DNA from: Rhodoferax_B sp049316285
GTDB lineage: Bacteria; Pseudomonadota; Gammaproteobacteria; Burkholderiales; Burkholderiaceae_C
Length of the DNA stretch: 64,000 nucleotides
Assembly (NCBI RefSeq): GCF_049316285.1
Contig: NZ_JBMOXA010000012.1
Location: 124,001 to 188,000 of the forward strand
Reading direction: 5' to 3'
Shown here: one piece after another, positions 34,501-44,311 of the stretch
Position numbering within the stretch: position 1 is the first letter of the stretch
How the letters are laid out: every line of letters starts with the position of its first letter
Program-made: the position numbers and the translations under genes
Notes under the pieces: generated by a model
Seen by the model: the letters and a program-made list of their open reading frames with translations, nothing else
Databases searched by the model: none
Told to the model about the DNA's origin: nothing

Positions 34501-37500
34501 TCAGGCGCTGGCGTAGTGGGCGCTCCAGCGGTCCAGCGCATCCAGCGCCTCGTCGAAACGGTAGTCGCCCACGGCCTGCATCACCTCCTCCAGGACCACA
34601 TGTACGGTGCTGCCGGCGGTGGCCGCGCGCAGCGCCTCACCGAGGTTCAGGGCATAGGGGTCGGATTCCTGCAGCCGCGCACGCAGCTGACCCGCCAGCT
34701 CAAGCAGCTGGGCCTTGGCCAGCGCCGGCGCCACCTTGGCCGCAGGCACGCCCGGCGCTTCCACCGGCGCCAGCAACGTGGCCAGGCCGGCGAGCACCGG
34801 CGACAGCTCGCGCCCCACACGCGCCAGCGCCGCCATCTGCTGCGCGCGGCCCCGCCCCTGGTTGCAGGCCAGCTCCAGCTCGGTGGCGGCCTCCCAGACG
34901 CCGTTGGCGCCGATGGTACCGGCCGTGCCGCGCAGCGTGTGGGCCAGCCGCGCCGCCTGGGTCAGCTCGCCGCCGTCCAGCGCCTGCGTGAAGTCCTGCG
35001 AAAAACCCGCGTTGCTGCTGGCGAACTTGTCCAGCATGCGGCGGTACAACTGGGCATTGTTCTGGGTGCGGCGCAGGCCGCCCGCCACGTCTATGCCGGG
35101 CAATGCGCCCAGGGTGTTGCTGAGCGGCACCGGCGCGGCCGCCTTGGCCACCGCCGCCGCGCGCCGCAGCTTGGGCCGGATCCAGCGCGCCATGGTGACA
35201 AACATCTCGTCCACGTCGATAGGCTTGGTGATGTGGTCGTTCATGCCAGCGGCCAGCACACGCTCGCGGTCGCCGGCCATGGCGTTGGCCGTCATCGCCA
35301 GCACCGGCAGCTTGGCCCAGCGCTCCTCGGCGCGGATCGCACGCGTGGCCTCGAAGCCGTCCATCACAGGCATCTGGCAGTCCATCAGCACGCCGTCGAA
35401 GTCGCCATCACTCTCCAGCGTATCCAGCGCCTGGCGGCCGTGCTCGGCCACAACCACGTGCAGCCCGGCCTGGCCCAGCAGGTCCAGCGCCAGCTCCTGG
35501 TTGAGCGCGTTGTCTTCCACCAGCAGCACGCGCGCGCCGGCCAGCGCGGCCGCCGCCGCGCCCGGCAGCAGCGTAGGCGCTGTCGGCGCTGCCGCCGACT
35601 GGGGCGCCAGCACCTCGCCTATGGTCTCCAGCAGCGTGGACGGCGTGACCGGCTTGGTCAGCACGGCCTGCAGCGACACGCCGGCCAAGCGGGCCGACTC
35701 CATCACCTCCTCGCGCGCATAGGCGGTCACCATGATGCTGGCGCGCGCATGGTCGACCTTTTGCTCCTGCAGCTGGCGCAAGGCTTCCACGCCACTGATG
35801 CCCGGCATCTTCCAGTCCACCAGCAGCAGCTCGTAGGGCGTGCCGCCGCGCGCCGCCTCGGCGGCGGCCTTCACGGCCGCCTCGCCGCTGGTCACGGTGT
35901 CCACCTTGAGACCCATCTCGGAGGCCAGTGCAGCCGTGATGTCGCGCGCCATGGCGTTGTCGTCCACCACCAGCGCGCGCAGGCCCTCGATCTGCTGCGC
36001 CAGCGGCATGCGCGGCGCGGCCGGCTCGGTGGTCTCGTTCTGGCGCACAAAGGGCAGTACAAACTGGAAACACGAGCCCTTGCCGGGTTGGCTGTCGGCC
36101 CAGATCCGCCCATCCATGTGCTGGACCAGATGGCGCGAGATGGCCAGACCCAGGCCGGTGCCGCCGTAGCGGCGCGACGTGGAGCTGTCGGCCTGCGTGA
36201 AGGACTCGAACACCTTCTCGACCTGGGCGGCCGTCATGCCTATGCCGGTGTCGCGCACATGGAATTGCAGCTCGGCATGGCCGCTATCGCTGCGCAGCGC
36301 ACGCACACCCACCGTGACCTCGCCGCGGTCGGTGAACTTGACGGCGTTGTTGACCAGATTGAGCAGCACCTGGCCCAGGCGCAGCGGATCACCCACCAGC
36401 AGGGTCGGCACCTCGCTGGGCAGGTCGAACACCAGCTCCAGGTCCTTCTCGTCGGCCTTGAAGCCGACCTGGTTGGCCAGGTCGGCCAGCACCTGGTCAA
36501 GGCGAAACGGCACCTGCTCTATGGTCAGCTTGCCGGCCTCGATCTTCGAGAAATCCAGGATGTCGTTGATGATGCCGAGCAGGCCCTTGGCCGCGCGGTG
36601 CGCCTTCTCCACGTAGTTGCGCTGGCGCGGCGTGAGGTCGGTCTGCAGCGCCAGCAGCGACATGCCTATGATGGCGTTCATGGGTGTGCGGATCTCGTGG
36701 CTCATGTTGGCCAGGAAATCGCTCTTGGCCTGCGCCGCCTGCTCGGCCTGCTCCTTGGCCACCATGAGGTCACGCATGAGCTCGGAGTTGCGCTCGCTCA
36801 TGCGTGCGTCCAGCACGGTCAGCAGGATGGTGAAGCCCAGCACCACAAAGGCCAACACGCTGACCGCGGCCGCCAGGCCGGTACCCGGCACGCCCCAGGC
36901 GCTGGGCACACTGATGCAGTTGTCGGCAAAACGCGCCGCCGCCATGCCGGTGTAGTGCATGGCCGCCACGGTGCAGCCCATGACCAACGCACCCAGCGCG
37001 CGCGTCCAGGTCGAGCCGGCCTGGCGTGCATGGCGGAAGGCCAGCCAGACGCCGGCGATGGACAGGCCCACGGCCACGCCCACGGACACCAGCACCATGC
37101 CCCAGTCGAAACGGATAGGCGGCGCCAGTTCAATCGCCAGCATGCCGCTGTAGTGCATGGCGCCTATGCCCGAACCCATGATCACCGAGCCCAGCAGGAT
37201 GTGGCCGGCGTGCGGCCTGGGCACCTTGCGGATCAGCATCAGCAGGCCGGCCGAGCCCAGCGCTGCCGGCAGCATGGACAGCCCGGTCCACAGCGCCTGG
37301 TAGCTGAACTCGATTGGCACGCGCAAGGCCAGCATGCCGACGAAGTGCATGGCCCAGATGCCAAAACCCATGGCCAGCGAGCCACCGGCCAGCCAGCCGC
37401 GCCAGGAGTTGTCGCGGCTGTAGGCCAAGCGTCCGGCCAGGCCGAGCGTGGCGTAAGCCGCCACGACCGCGATGGCCACCGATAACGAAACGAGCCAGAA

Positions 37501-37548
37501 GTTGTAACTGGTGGTCAAGGTTTCGGCCGCTTGGTTTATGAGCAGCAA
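34501..37548 (-). CDS. MHYT-domain hybrid sensor histidine kinase with two receivers and Hpt
   Basis: A 1015-residue phosphorelay protein. The N-terminal seven-helix MHYT sensor carries M-H-F-V-G-M (67-72), M-H-Y-S-G-M (131-136) and M-H-Y-T-G-M (197-202), proposed metal (copper) ligands for sensing diatomic gases. HisKA follows with M-S-H-E-I-R-T-P (His284), then HATPase_c (about 385-505), receiver 1 (about 525-645, Asp in V-D-W-K-M-P), receiver 2 (about 675-795, Asp in M-D-C-Q-M-P) and a C-terminal Hpt (A-H-T-L-R-G-T-A, about 895). The only fitting start is a TTG at 37548, preceded by AGG. Its output partner is not in the window. Confidence 0.9.
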   Translation of the reverse strand: MLLINQAAETLTTSYNFWLVSLSVAIAVVAAYATLGLAGRLAYSRDNSWRGWLAGGSLAMGFGIWAMHFVGMLALRVPIEFSYQALWTGLSMLPAALGSAGLLMLIRKVPRPHAGHILLGSVIMGSGIGAMHYSGMLAIELAPPIRFDWGMVLVSVGVAVGLSIAGVWLAFRHARQAGSTWTRALGALVMGCTVAAMHYTGMAAARFADNCISVPSAWGVPGTGLAAAVSVLAFVVLGFTILLTVLDARMSERNSELMRDLMVAKEQAEQAAQAKSDFLANMSHEIRTPMNAIIGMSLLALQTDLTPRQRNYVEKAHRAAKGLLGIINDILDFSKIEAGKLTIEQVPFRLDQVLADLANQVGFKADEKDLELVFDLPSEVPTLLVGDPLRLGQVLLNLVNNAVKFTDRGEVTVGVRALRSDSGHAELQFHVRDTGIGMTAAQVEKVFESFTQADSSTSRRYGGTGLGLAISRHLVQHMDGRIWADSQPGKGSCFQFVLPFVRQNETTEPAAPRMPLAQQIEGLRALVVDDNAMARDITAALASEMGLKVDTVTSGEAAVKAAAEAARGGTPYELLLVDWKMPGISGVEALRQLQEQKVDHARASIMVTAYAREEVMESARLAGVSLQAVLTKPVTPSTLLETIGEVLAPQSAAAPTAPTLLPGAAAAALAGARVLLVEDNALNQELALDLLGQAGLHVVVAEHGRQALDTLESDGDFDGVLMDCQMPVMDGFEATRAIRAEERWAKLPVLAMTANAMAGDRERVLAAGMNDHITKPIDVDEMFVTMARWIRPKLRRAAAVAKAAAPVPLSNTLGALPGIDVAGGLRRTQNNAQLYRRMLDKFASSNAGFSQDFTQALDGGELTQAARLAHTLRGTAGTIGANGVWEAATELELACNQGRGRAQQMAALARVGRELSPVLAGLATLLAPVEAPGVPAAKVAPALAKAQLLELAGQLRARLQESDPYALNLGEALRAATAGSTVHVVLEEVMQAVGDYRFDEALDALDRWSAHYASA

Positions 37549-37723
37549 AGTGTACCTATTTGCTTCATTTTGTGTACATCAGTTTGCCGAGAAGCTTGGC
37601 CTCTACATGGCCGCCTAAAAAATCAGCCAGGCCATGGGCCACCGGCTCCAGGGCCTTGCCGGCTTGCCATGGCCGCTTGGGCGGCGCCGTGGTGCTGCAG
37701 CAAACCTGAAGCCTGTACCGCCC

Positions 37724-39520
37724 TCAAGGCGCAGCTTGGAAGGTAGGGACGATCTCGGGCGCACGCCTCGCAAGCACCTCTTCACGCGGCCCCGCATCAA
37801 CCACATGGCCGGCTTCGACCACCACCACCGTGTCGAAGCGCGCCAGCAGGCTGGGGCGGTGCACCGAGGCCACGATACAGGCGGAGGGAAAGGCTTTGAC
37901 GATGCGGTCGAACACCAGGCCCTCGGCCTGCGGGTCGAGTGCGCTGGTGGGTTCATCGAGCAGCAGCAGCGAGCTGCCCCGTGCCGCCAGCGCACCACGG
38001 GCCAGGGCCAGGCGCTGCCGCTGGCCGCCCGAGAGGTTGCCACCACGTTCATTGAGTGCACTCGCCAGGCCATGGGGCAGGCGTTGCAGCACCTCGTCGA
38101 ACACCCCCGCATACACCGCAGACTGCAGGGCTGCCGCATCGGCCGGTTCACCGAAGGTAAGGTTTTCTTCCACGCTGGCTTCAAACACCTCGGCCTCTTG
38201 CGGGATCAGGGTGGCCAGGGTGCGCAGCTCGGCCCAGTCCACCACCAGACCGTCACGCAATAGTTCACCCTGTTGCGGCAGGTAAAGGCCGGCCAGGCTG
38301 CGCAGCAGCGTGCTTTTGCCACCACCGCTGGGGCCTATCAGCGCCACACGTGCACCACGCCGCAGTTGCAGCTCAACCCCTTGCAGGCCGCCACGCGCGT
38401 CGTCGGCATAACGCCAGCTGACGCCGCGCAATTGCAGCGTATGCCAGGGCGCGTCGGGCAGCACCGCCGTCACGCCGGCATCGGCATCACCGGGCGCCTG
38501 CCAGATCGGCTCGGCACTGCTGTAGTCGGTGTGCATGCGTGCAAAACTCTGGAAGTTCGACGCCATGGCACCGACCACACCCGCAGCCTGTTGCGCGTAC
38601 TGGTAGATCATGAACACCGTGCCCAGCAGCACCGCCTGCCCGGGCTGGCGCGACTGCAGCACATACACCACCACCAGTATCCAGGTGAGCCCCATGCCCA
38701 TCAGGTCGACGGCAAACCACTTGCCTTCGTTGACCATGACGGCGCGGCGCAGCGGGGCGATCACCGCGTCCATACGCCGCCCCAGCAGCTTGCGCGAAGC
38801 GGCTTGCAGCCGCAGGCCTATCACCGTGCCGGCATTGCCCACGAAGTCGAGCAAAGCTGCGGCGTAACGGCGCTCGGCATCGTTCTCTGCACGCGCGAGC
38901 TGCATCAGGATGCGGTCGAAACGCAGGATGATGACGGCGATGAGCACGTAGCCGGTGACCGCAATGGCACCGCTGGTGTGCGACAGCAAGGCCAGCGCCA
39001 CGATGGGGCCGACGAAGTTGAACGCACTCTGCAGATAGCCAAACTGATTCTGCGCAAAGTCGGACAACGCACGGCTGGCCTGCACCACGCGGTGCTGCAG
39101 TTCAGCGGAATGCCTGCCGTCGCGCCAGGCCAGCGGCGCGAAGCTGATGCGCGCATAAAGCTGGTCGGCCAGGCGCTCGCGTACCCGCACACCCACGTTG
39201 CGTTCGAGCACGCGGCCCGGTCCGTGCAGCAGCCACGACAACAGGTAAATGCCTATGAGGTAGCTGATCCACCGGCCGGCTGCCGCCAGCTGGTCCTGCT
39301 GCAGCGCGTTGATGGCCTGGGCTGCGAGCCAGGGCATGCTCAGGCGCAGCAGTTGCGCAGCCGACAACAGGCCGGCGGCAGCCAGCAACTGGCCCCGCAC
39401 ACCCAACGCATGGCGCCACAGGGCGCGATACAGGTCGCGCGCCGCATGGCCCAGGCCTATGGCCGGCCGGGGCGCCTGCGGCGGTGACAGTGGTTTGGCA
39501 GCGGCTTCTGGCTCGGTCAT
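37724..39520 (-). CDS. ABC transporter, fused permease and ATP-binding (exporter type)
   Basis: A 598-residue half-transporter. A type-1 exporter transmembrane domain (about 30-320) with six helices is followed by a nucleotide-binding domain (about 355-595) with Walker A G-P-S-G-G-G-K-S-T, signature L-S-G-G-Q-R-Q-R, Walker B S-L-L-L-L-D-E-P and the switch His in S-V-H-R-P. It should dimerise to export a lipid, peptide or drug; the substrate is unknown. AAAGGAG before the ATG at 39520 sets the start and excludes a 39-residue upstream extension. Confidence 0.9.
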   Translation of the reverse strand: MTEPEAAAKPLSPPQAPRPAIGLGHAARDLYRALWRHALGVRGQLLAAAGLLSAAQLLRLSMPWLAAQAINALQQDQLAAAGRWISYLIGIYLLSWLLHGPGRVLERNVGVRVRERLADQLYARISFAPLAWRDGRHSAELQHRVVQASRALSDFAQNQFGYLQSAFNFVGPIVALALLSHTSGAIAVTGYVLIAVIILRFDRILMQLARAENDAERRYAAALLDFVGNAGTVIGLRLQAASRKLLGRRMDAVIAPLRRAVMVNEGKWFAVDLMGMGLTWILVVVYVLQSRQPGQAVLLGTVFMIYQYAQQAAGVVGAMASNFQSFARMHTDYSSAEPIWQAPGDADAGVTAVLPDAPWHTLQLRGVSWRYADDARGGLQGVELQLRRGARVALIGPSGGGKSTLLRSLAGLYLPQQGELLRDGLVVDWAELRTLATLIPQEAEVFEASVEENLTFGEPADAAALQSAVYAGVFDEVLQRLPHGLASALNERGGNLSGGQRQRLALARGALAARGSSLLLLDEPTSALDPQAEGLVFDRIVKAFPSACIVASVHRPSLLARFDTVVVVEAGHVVDAGPREEVLARRAPEIVPTFQAAP

Positions 39521-39701
39521 GCGGGTTCCACTCCTTTGCGCTGAGTGGCTGCGTCGAACAAGCTTGGCGCAGGCACACACAAAAGGCCCATTGTGCCCAG
39601 CCATGGGGCCAGCCGATGCAGCCAAGCATTGAAACAAGACAACCCAGCTTCAACGAAAATGGCCCTTGCCCACCGTCCACAGCAACTGAACCCCTACAAC
39701 C

Positions 39702-40340
39702 ATGACCCTGACCCACTGGCTTCTTTTCTGCGGCGTCTCGCTGCTGATGTGTTTCACTCCTGGCCCGGCGGTGCTGCTGGCGGTGTCGAATTCAATGGAC
39801 GTAGGCGCCAAACGCACGGCCTTCAGTTCGGCCGGCAGCTCGGCGGGCATCTTCGTTGTGTCGGGCTTGGCGATGATTGGCATGGGCGCCATCCTGGCGA
39901 TGTCGGCGAATGCGTTTCTGCTGATGAAGGTGGTGGGCGCGATGTACCTGATCTGGCTGGGCTTGAAGCGCTGGCGCAGCAAGGACGCATTGATCAGCAG
40001 CGATGCGGGTCTGGCGCCCATGCAACGCCGTGAACGCAAGAACTGGCAATTGGTGGCCCAGGGGCTGGGGGTGTCGCTGACGAACCCCAAATCCATTCTG
40101 TTCTTCTCGGCACTGTTCCCACAGTTCATCGTGCCCCAGGTTCCCCTTTTCACGCAGTACCTGTTGCTGACCAGCACCTTCGCCATCTGCGCGCTGATTT
40201 CACACGCCTTTTATGTGCTGCTGATCTCGCTGGTCAAGAGCCATGTGTTGGCCCACGTGAAACTGTTCAACCGCATCGTTGGCGGCACCTTCATTGCGCT
40301 GGGCCTGGGCCTGCTGAAGACCAGGCACAAGCTGGCCTGA
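39702..40340 (+). CDS. LysE/RhtB family amino-acid exporter
   Basis: A 212-residue membrane protein with about six helices and the family motif F-T-P-G-P-A-V-L-L-A-V-S-N-S near residue 18, plus L-T-N-P-K-S-I-L-F-F near 128. It likely exports an amino acid such as homoserine or threonine; the substrate cannot be read from sequence. It is divergent from the ABC exporter. Confidence 0.9.
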   Translation: MTLTHWLLFCGVSLLMCFTPGPAVLLAVSNSMDVGAKRTAFSSAGSSAGIFVVSGLAMIGMGAILAMSANAFLLMKVVGAMYLIWLGLKRWRSKDALISSDAGLAPMQRRERKNWQLVAQGLGVSLTNPKSILFFSALFPQFIVPQVPLFTQYLLLTSTFAICALISHAFYVLLISLVKSHVLAHVKLFNRIVGGTFIALGLGLLKTRHKLA

Positions 40341-40428
40341 GCACGGACGGATTGGTGCGGCCCTTGGCCGTGGTCGGCAGCGCTTGGTTTGCCGGACTTG
40401 CAGCGCCAGCTTAGACGCCGTCGCACAG

Positions 40429-40446
40429 CTTTCACAAATATGTCAT
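40429..40446 (+). promoter_or_regulatory. PHO box (PhoB-binding site)
   Basis: CTTTCACAAATATGTCAT matches the PhoB consensus CTGTCATAAATCTGTCAT at 15 of 18 positions. A -10-like CAGAAT (40457-40462) lies 10 bp after it, the spacing seen in PhoB-activated promoters where the box replaces the -35 element. It faces the secreted SurE-like nucleotidase, whose start is 119 bp downstream of the box. Confidence 0.7.
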
Positions 40447-40565
40447 GTGACAGCTTCAGAATGCGCCGCTATCCAGGCCCCATGTGTTCACAAGATGCGC
40501 GGGGTGCGTGGTGTCGCATCCCTCTCTTGATCTTGATTCTGAACGCCGAGACAGACGGCAAAAAA

Positions 40566-41531
40566 ATGAAAACAACTCTCCAACGTCACGCTCTTGCTGG
40601 CGCAGCTTTGCTGTGCCTGGCCGCCCCCGCTTTCGCGCTGAACATCGTGGTCTCCAACGACGACGGCCTGACCAGCAACACCAAAGCCTTGTACGAAGCA
40701 CTGAAGGCCGCGGGCCATGACGTCATCGTGTCCGTACCCTGCACCGGCCAAAGCGGCCGCGGTGCCGGCATCGTGATGTACAGCACCAACACCATCGTGC
40801 CGGACAACGACAAAACGCAGATCGAAGCCGAAGGCGGCTGCCACAACGGCGCAGCTCCCACCGGCGCGCCCGCGGTGGGCAAGTTCACCAAGGCCGGCTA
40901 CACCGGCGGCGACTACTACTATGTGCACGGCACACCCGTGATGGCCACGATGTATGGCCTGGACGTGGTGGCGCAAGCGCGCTGGGGCAAGGCGCCAGAC
41001 CTGGTGTTGTCGGGGCCGAACGAAGGGCAGAACCTAGGCAACATCGTCAACAGCTCGGGCACCGTGGGCAATGCACAGTTCGCGGCTGCACGCGGCCTGC
41101 CGACCATCGCCTTGAGCGCTGGCTCGGACACCACCGACAACACCAACCTGGCCAACCCGTATTCGGCCGTGGTGGCACAACTCACGCTGAACCTGGTGAA
41201 GTCGCTGCAGGCCAAGGCCGGCACGGGCGCACTGCTGCCCACAGGTGTGGCGCTGAATGTGAACTTTCCAAACGCCCCTACCACCGCGATGAAGTTCGCC
41301 TTCTCGCGCTTTGGCAGCTACCAGGCCTACAACCTGAAGTTCAACAACACCGTGCCTTACGGCTTGGGCGCGGGTGCCGGCTCCGGCACGGCCACGGCGG
41401 AGCAGGCCGAAGACGAATCCATCGTCTACAAGACCAAGGTGGCGGTGACCGCCATGCAAGTGGGTTTTGAACACCGCCCCGCCGCACAGCAGTGGCTGCA
41501 GTTGCGCCTGCGCGAACTGTTTGCGCAGTGA
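40566..41531 (+). CDS. Secreted SurE-like 5'/3'-nucleotidase
   Basis: A 321-residue protein with a clear signal peptide (1-24, ending P-A-F-A). The SurE phosphatase core follows: V-S-N-D-D-G near the mature N-terminus (metal-binding Asp pair), H-G-T-P-V, and L-S-G-P-N-E-G-Q-N-L-G. Canonical SurE is cytoplasmic, so export plus an upstream PHO box points to periplasmic release of phosphate from nucleotides. The ATG at 40566 was chosen because the signal peptide starts there, although its ribosome site is weak. Confidence 0.88.
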   Translation: MKTTLQRHALAGAALLCLAAPAFALNIVVSNDDGLTSNTKALYEALKAAGHDVIVSVPCTGQSGRGAGIVMYSTNTIVPDNDKTQIEAEGGCHNGAAPTGAPAVGKFTKAGYTGGDYYYVHGTPVMATMYGLDVVAQARWGKAPDLVLSGPNEGQNLGNIVNSSGTVGNAQFAAARGLPTIALSAGSDTTDNTNLANPYSAVVAQLTLNLVKSLQAKAGTGALLPTGVALNVNFPNAPTTAMKFAFSRFGSYQAYNLKFNNTVPYGLGAGAGSGTATAEQAEDESIVYKTKVAVTAMQVGFEHRPAAQQWLQLRLRELFAQ

Positions 41532-41541
41532 GGTGCGCGGC

Positions 41542-42189
41542 ATGACTAAAACGTTTGCATTTTGTGCTGCGGCCTGTGCGGCCGTGGTGTTGACGGCCTG
41601 CGGCGGCGGAAGCAATGGCGACAGCGCATCCAGCTCACAGGTGGCGGTGGACAACCTCGCCACCGGCAGCTATGTGGTGGCCGTGGGCAGCGAAAGCGCG
41701 CCCACCATTGGCAAATACTACGCCGCCGCTGATGGCAGCCGCCTGCTGGTCTTGGCCGACAGCACCGACCGCGCGACCCAGCTCTACCGCAAGACGGGCA
41801 CGGCTGAATGGCTGGCCGTACCCGCCGCGACGGGACCGGTGACCGTGGCGCTGCTGCGCAGCACGGCACTAACCGGCAACAGCGCCACCCTGGCCTCGCT
41901 GGCGGGGCCTTATGCCGCGCAGGTGGCCAGTGGCATGGCGGCCAGCTTTACGCTGGATGCCAACGGCAACATCACGGCGGGCACATCCAGCTGCAAGTTG
42001 TCCGGCAGCTTGGCTGCAGGCACTTTGCCCAACACCTTCAAGCTGAGCCTGAACACTTCGGGCTGCGGCACGCTGCCCGCCACGAGCACCGGTGTAGCCA
42101 CACTGGATGCGGACTACACGCCCGCCAAGTTCCGCATGGTGGCGGACAACGGCACGCAGTTGCTAGACCTCTGGGCTTACGCAGACTAG
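41542..42189 (+). CDS. Putative lipoprotein of unknown function
   Basis: A 215-residue protein with a lipoprotein signal peptide (V-V-L-T-A-C lipobox, Cys about 20) followed by a G-G-G-S linker. The rest is small-residue rich and probably beta-structured. Two Cys residues (in S-S-C-K-L and S-G-C-G-T) could form a disulfide. No family recognised. It starts 10 bp after the SurE-like gene and ends before a strong terminator, so it belongs to the same, probably phosphate-regulated, transcript. Confidence 0.75.
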   Translation: MTKTFAFCAAACAAVVLTACGGGSNGDSASSSQVAVDNLATGSYVVAVGSESAPTIGKYYAAADGSRLLVLADSTDRATQLYRKTGTAEWLAVPAATGPVTVALLRSTALTGNSATLASLAGPYAAQVASGMAASFTLDANGNITAGTSSCKLSGSLAAGTLPNTFKLSLNTSGCGTLPATSTGVATLDADYTPAKFRMVADNGTQLLDLWAYAD

Positions 42190-42219
42190 CGCCTGCTAAC
42201 CGCATTTGGCTCCCCACAC

Positions 42220-42255
42220 AAGACCATGGCGCACCCCGGCGCCTGGTCTTTTTTT
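42220..42255 (+). terminator. Rho-independent terminator of the surE-like/lipoprotein transcript
   Basis: Stem AGACCA-t-GGCGC with GCGCC-TGGTCT (about 42221-42248) around a short loop, directly followed by seven T residues. It lies 31 bp after the lipoprotein stop. Confidence 0.9.
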
Positions 42256-42429
42256 ATGCGTGAAATCGGCCGCTGACGCATAAGGGATGAACGCAGGCAG
42301 CTATCAAAATCTTTTTAAAACAAAAGCACTCGATCAAGCCACCCCCGCAGCACGGACAATAGGTGGTTTGCCGGCGGCTGCCGTCGGCGTGTCCCGCTGT
42401 TGTTGAGTTGAAAACGAAAGAGATTGCCT

Positions 42430-43482
42430 GTGTTCAAAAACGTGTTGGTCTACCGTATTGGCCCCGCCTGGGCCCCTGATCTCACCAAGATTGAAGCCGC
42501 GTTGGACAGCCAGCGTTTTGAAGAATGTGGCGCCAACCAGGAGGTGTCCATGGGCTGGACCGAGCCACGCGGCGAAGCCGGTGGCGCGCTGGTCGAATCG
42601 GTCGGTGGCCAGTGGATTCTGAAGATGATGGTGGAGAGCAAATCCGTGCCCGCCGCCGTGGTCAAACGCAAGGCGCAGCAGCGCCTGGACGAGATTGAGG
42701 CCACCACCGGCCGCAAGCCCGGCAAGAAGGAAGCACGCGACATACGCGACGACGTGAAGTTGTCGCTGCTGCCGCTGGCCTTCACCAAGCGCGGCAGTGT
42801 GCTGGTGTGGATAGACCCGAGCGAGCGCCTGATGGTGGTAGATGCCGGCAGCCAAAGCCGCGCCGACGACATCATCACCAGCCTGGTGAAGAACCTCGAC
42901 GGTTTTGCCGTGATGCAGCTCAACACACAGCTCGCACCCAGCACCGCCATGGCCACCTGGCTGACCACACAGGAGCCGCCAGCCGGCTTCAGCATAGACC
43001 GCGAGTGTGAACTCAAGGCGGCCGATGAATCCAAGGCCGTGGTGAAGTACGCGCGCCACCCGCTGGACATCGAAGAAGTGCGCCAGCACGTGGCCGACGG
43101 CAAGATGCCGACCAAGCTGGCCATGGTGTGGGAAGACCGCGTGTCCTTCATCCTCACCGAGGGCCTGCAGGTGAAGAAGGTCAGCTTCATGGACGGCGTG
43201 TACGACGGCACCAGCAAAGAGAAGGAAGACGGTTTTGACGCCGATGTGGCGATTGGCACGGGTGAAATGCGCGAGCTGATTCCGGCGCTGTTGATGGCGC
43301 TGGGTGGCGAGGTGGTGATTGATGCCACGGCGCCAGCCGCAGATACATCCGGAGCCCTGGCTTCTGCGGGTGCCAGCGTGGTGAAGGATGCAGCATCGGG
43401 CTCCATGGCCGCAGCCGCCGCCACGCTGGTGAGCAAGGGCAACACCGCGCCGGAAAACTGGCCGGCTGATGCACCGTTTTAA
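42430..43482 (+). CDS. rdgC: Recombination-associated protein RdgC
   Basis: A 350-residue RdgC, longer than the roughly 300-residue E. coli protein because of an Ala-rich C-terminal tail. Family features are the F-K-N-x-x-V-Y-R start, W-T-E-P near 37 and the long conserved middle (about 70-260). RdgC forms a DNA-encircling dimer that limits RecA loading. AAAGAGA spaced six bases before the GTG at 42430 supports that start over the TTG at 42424. Its stop overlaps the stop of the convergent TetR gene by 4 bp. Confidence 0.93.
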   Translation: MFKNVLVYRIGPAWAPDLTKIEAALDSQRFEECGANQEVSMGWTEPRGEAGGALVESVGGQWILKMMVESKSVPAAVVKRKAQQRLDEIEATTGRKPGKKEARDIRDDVKLSLLPLAFTKRGSVLVWIDPSERLMVVDAGSQSRADDIITSLVKNLDGFAVMQLNTQLAPSTAMATWLTTQEPPAGFSIDRECELKAADESKAVVKYARHPLDIEEVRQHVADGKMPTKLAMVWEDRVSFILTEGLQVKKVSFMDGVYDGTSKEKEDGFDADVAIGTGEMRELIPALLMALGGEVVIDATAPAADTSGALASAGASVVKDAASGSMAAAAATLVSKGNTAPENWPADAPF

Positions 43483-44240
43483 GCGCCGGCTTTAAGCCCG
43501 CCCCTTTGAGGCTTCCTGGGGGCCTTTGATCTTGCCTTGGTCTGCGCCGCTGGCGTGGACCAGGCCGCCAGAATCAGGCGCTGCATCGCGGCAAAGAGTT
43601 TTTCAATCTCGGCAAAGCTGCCGCTGTCTTGTGTCATGGGCGCACACGACAGCAGCGTGACACGCAGCACACGCGCCACGTCGTCCACCGGCGTTTCAGC
43701 CTTTAGTTCCCCCTGCGCAATCGCATCGGCCAGGGCTTGGCGCAGGTTGCGGTCATAGGCCTGGTCTACCCGCTGCAACGCCTGTGTGGCCAGCTCGCCC
43801 AATACCGGCAGATCAAGCCGCAGCCGCGACAGCGGACTCCAGACGTTGCGCTCACCCGGAGTGTGGTTGAAGCGGTTGTAGAACTGGCGCAGGTCGTCCA
43901 GTTGTGCTTGCAGGCGTTCCGCAAAGCGGCGATCGGCACAGGTCCAGTTGTCGGTGATACGTGTCTCGGCGCTGGTGGCAAATTTCTCGATCAACTCGGC
44001 CATCAGCTGCAGCTTGTCGCCGAAGTGGTGGTGGATGTTGGCGCGTGTGGTCTGCACCGCCTCGGCAATGTGCGCAAAGCTGAAGCCGTCGTAACCGCGC
44101 AGCACGTAAAAGTCTTCGGCCACCCGCAGGATCTGCTGCCGCATCGGCATATTGGGCACCAGGCTAAGCCCAGAGGCCACCACCGATGGGGGCTGTGGGG
44201 CAGGGGCAGCAGCAGCGGTACGGCGGCGGGTGGTGGCCAT
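43479..44240 (-). CDS. TetR family transcriptional regulator
   Basis: A 253-residue regulator with an N-terminal Ala/Pro-rich leader and a TetR helix-turn-helix (about 33-80: I-L-R-V-A-E-D-F-Y ... F-A-H-I-A-E-A-V-Q-T-T-R-A-N-I-H-H-H-F). A variable ligand domain follows. It is the last gene behind the dioxygenase / sugar ABC / kinase operon (72 bp after the kinase stop). A TetR-like palindrome sits in front of that operon (50073-50098), so autoregulation of the whole cluster is likely. Confidence 0.85.
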   Translation of the reverse strand: MATTRRRTAAAAPAPQPPSVVASGLSLVPNMPMRQQILRVAEDFYVLRGYDGFSFAHIAEAVQTTRANIHHHFGDKLQLMAELIEKFATSAETRITDNWTCADRRFAERLQAQLDDLRQFYNRFNHTPGERNVWSPLSRLRLDLPVLGELATQALQRVDQAYDRNLRQALADAIAQGELKAETPVDDVARVLRVTLLSCAPMTQDSGSFAEIEKLFAAMQRLILAAWSTPAAQTKARSKAPRKPQRGGLKAGA

Positions 44241-44311
44241 GGCTCTTTCAGATTCTGGTGGGTAAGTTTGATGAAAAATTATCGGCGATACGTCACGCAC
44301 TTCTGGCGCCT

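Noticed and set aside
34516..37485. Very long top-strand open frame (989 residues) opposite the hybrid kinase
   Set aside because: It is antisense to a clear MHYT/HisKA/receiver protein. Its translation is rich in His, Arg, Gln and Gly with no domains, the usual result of antisense reading in GC-rich DNA.
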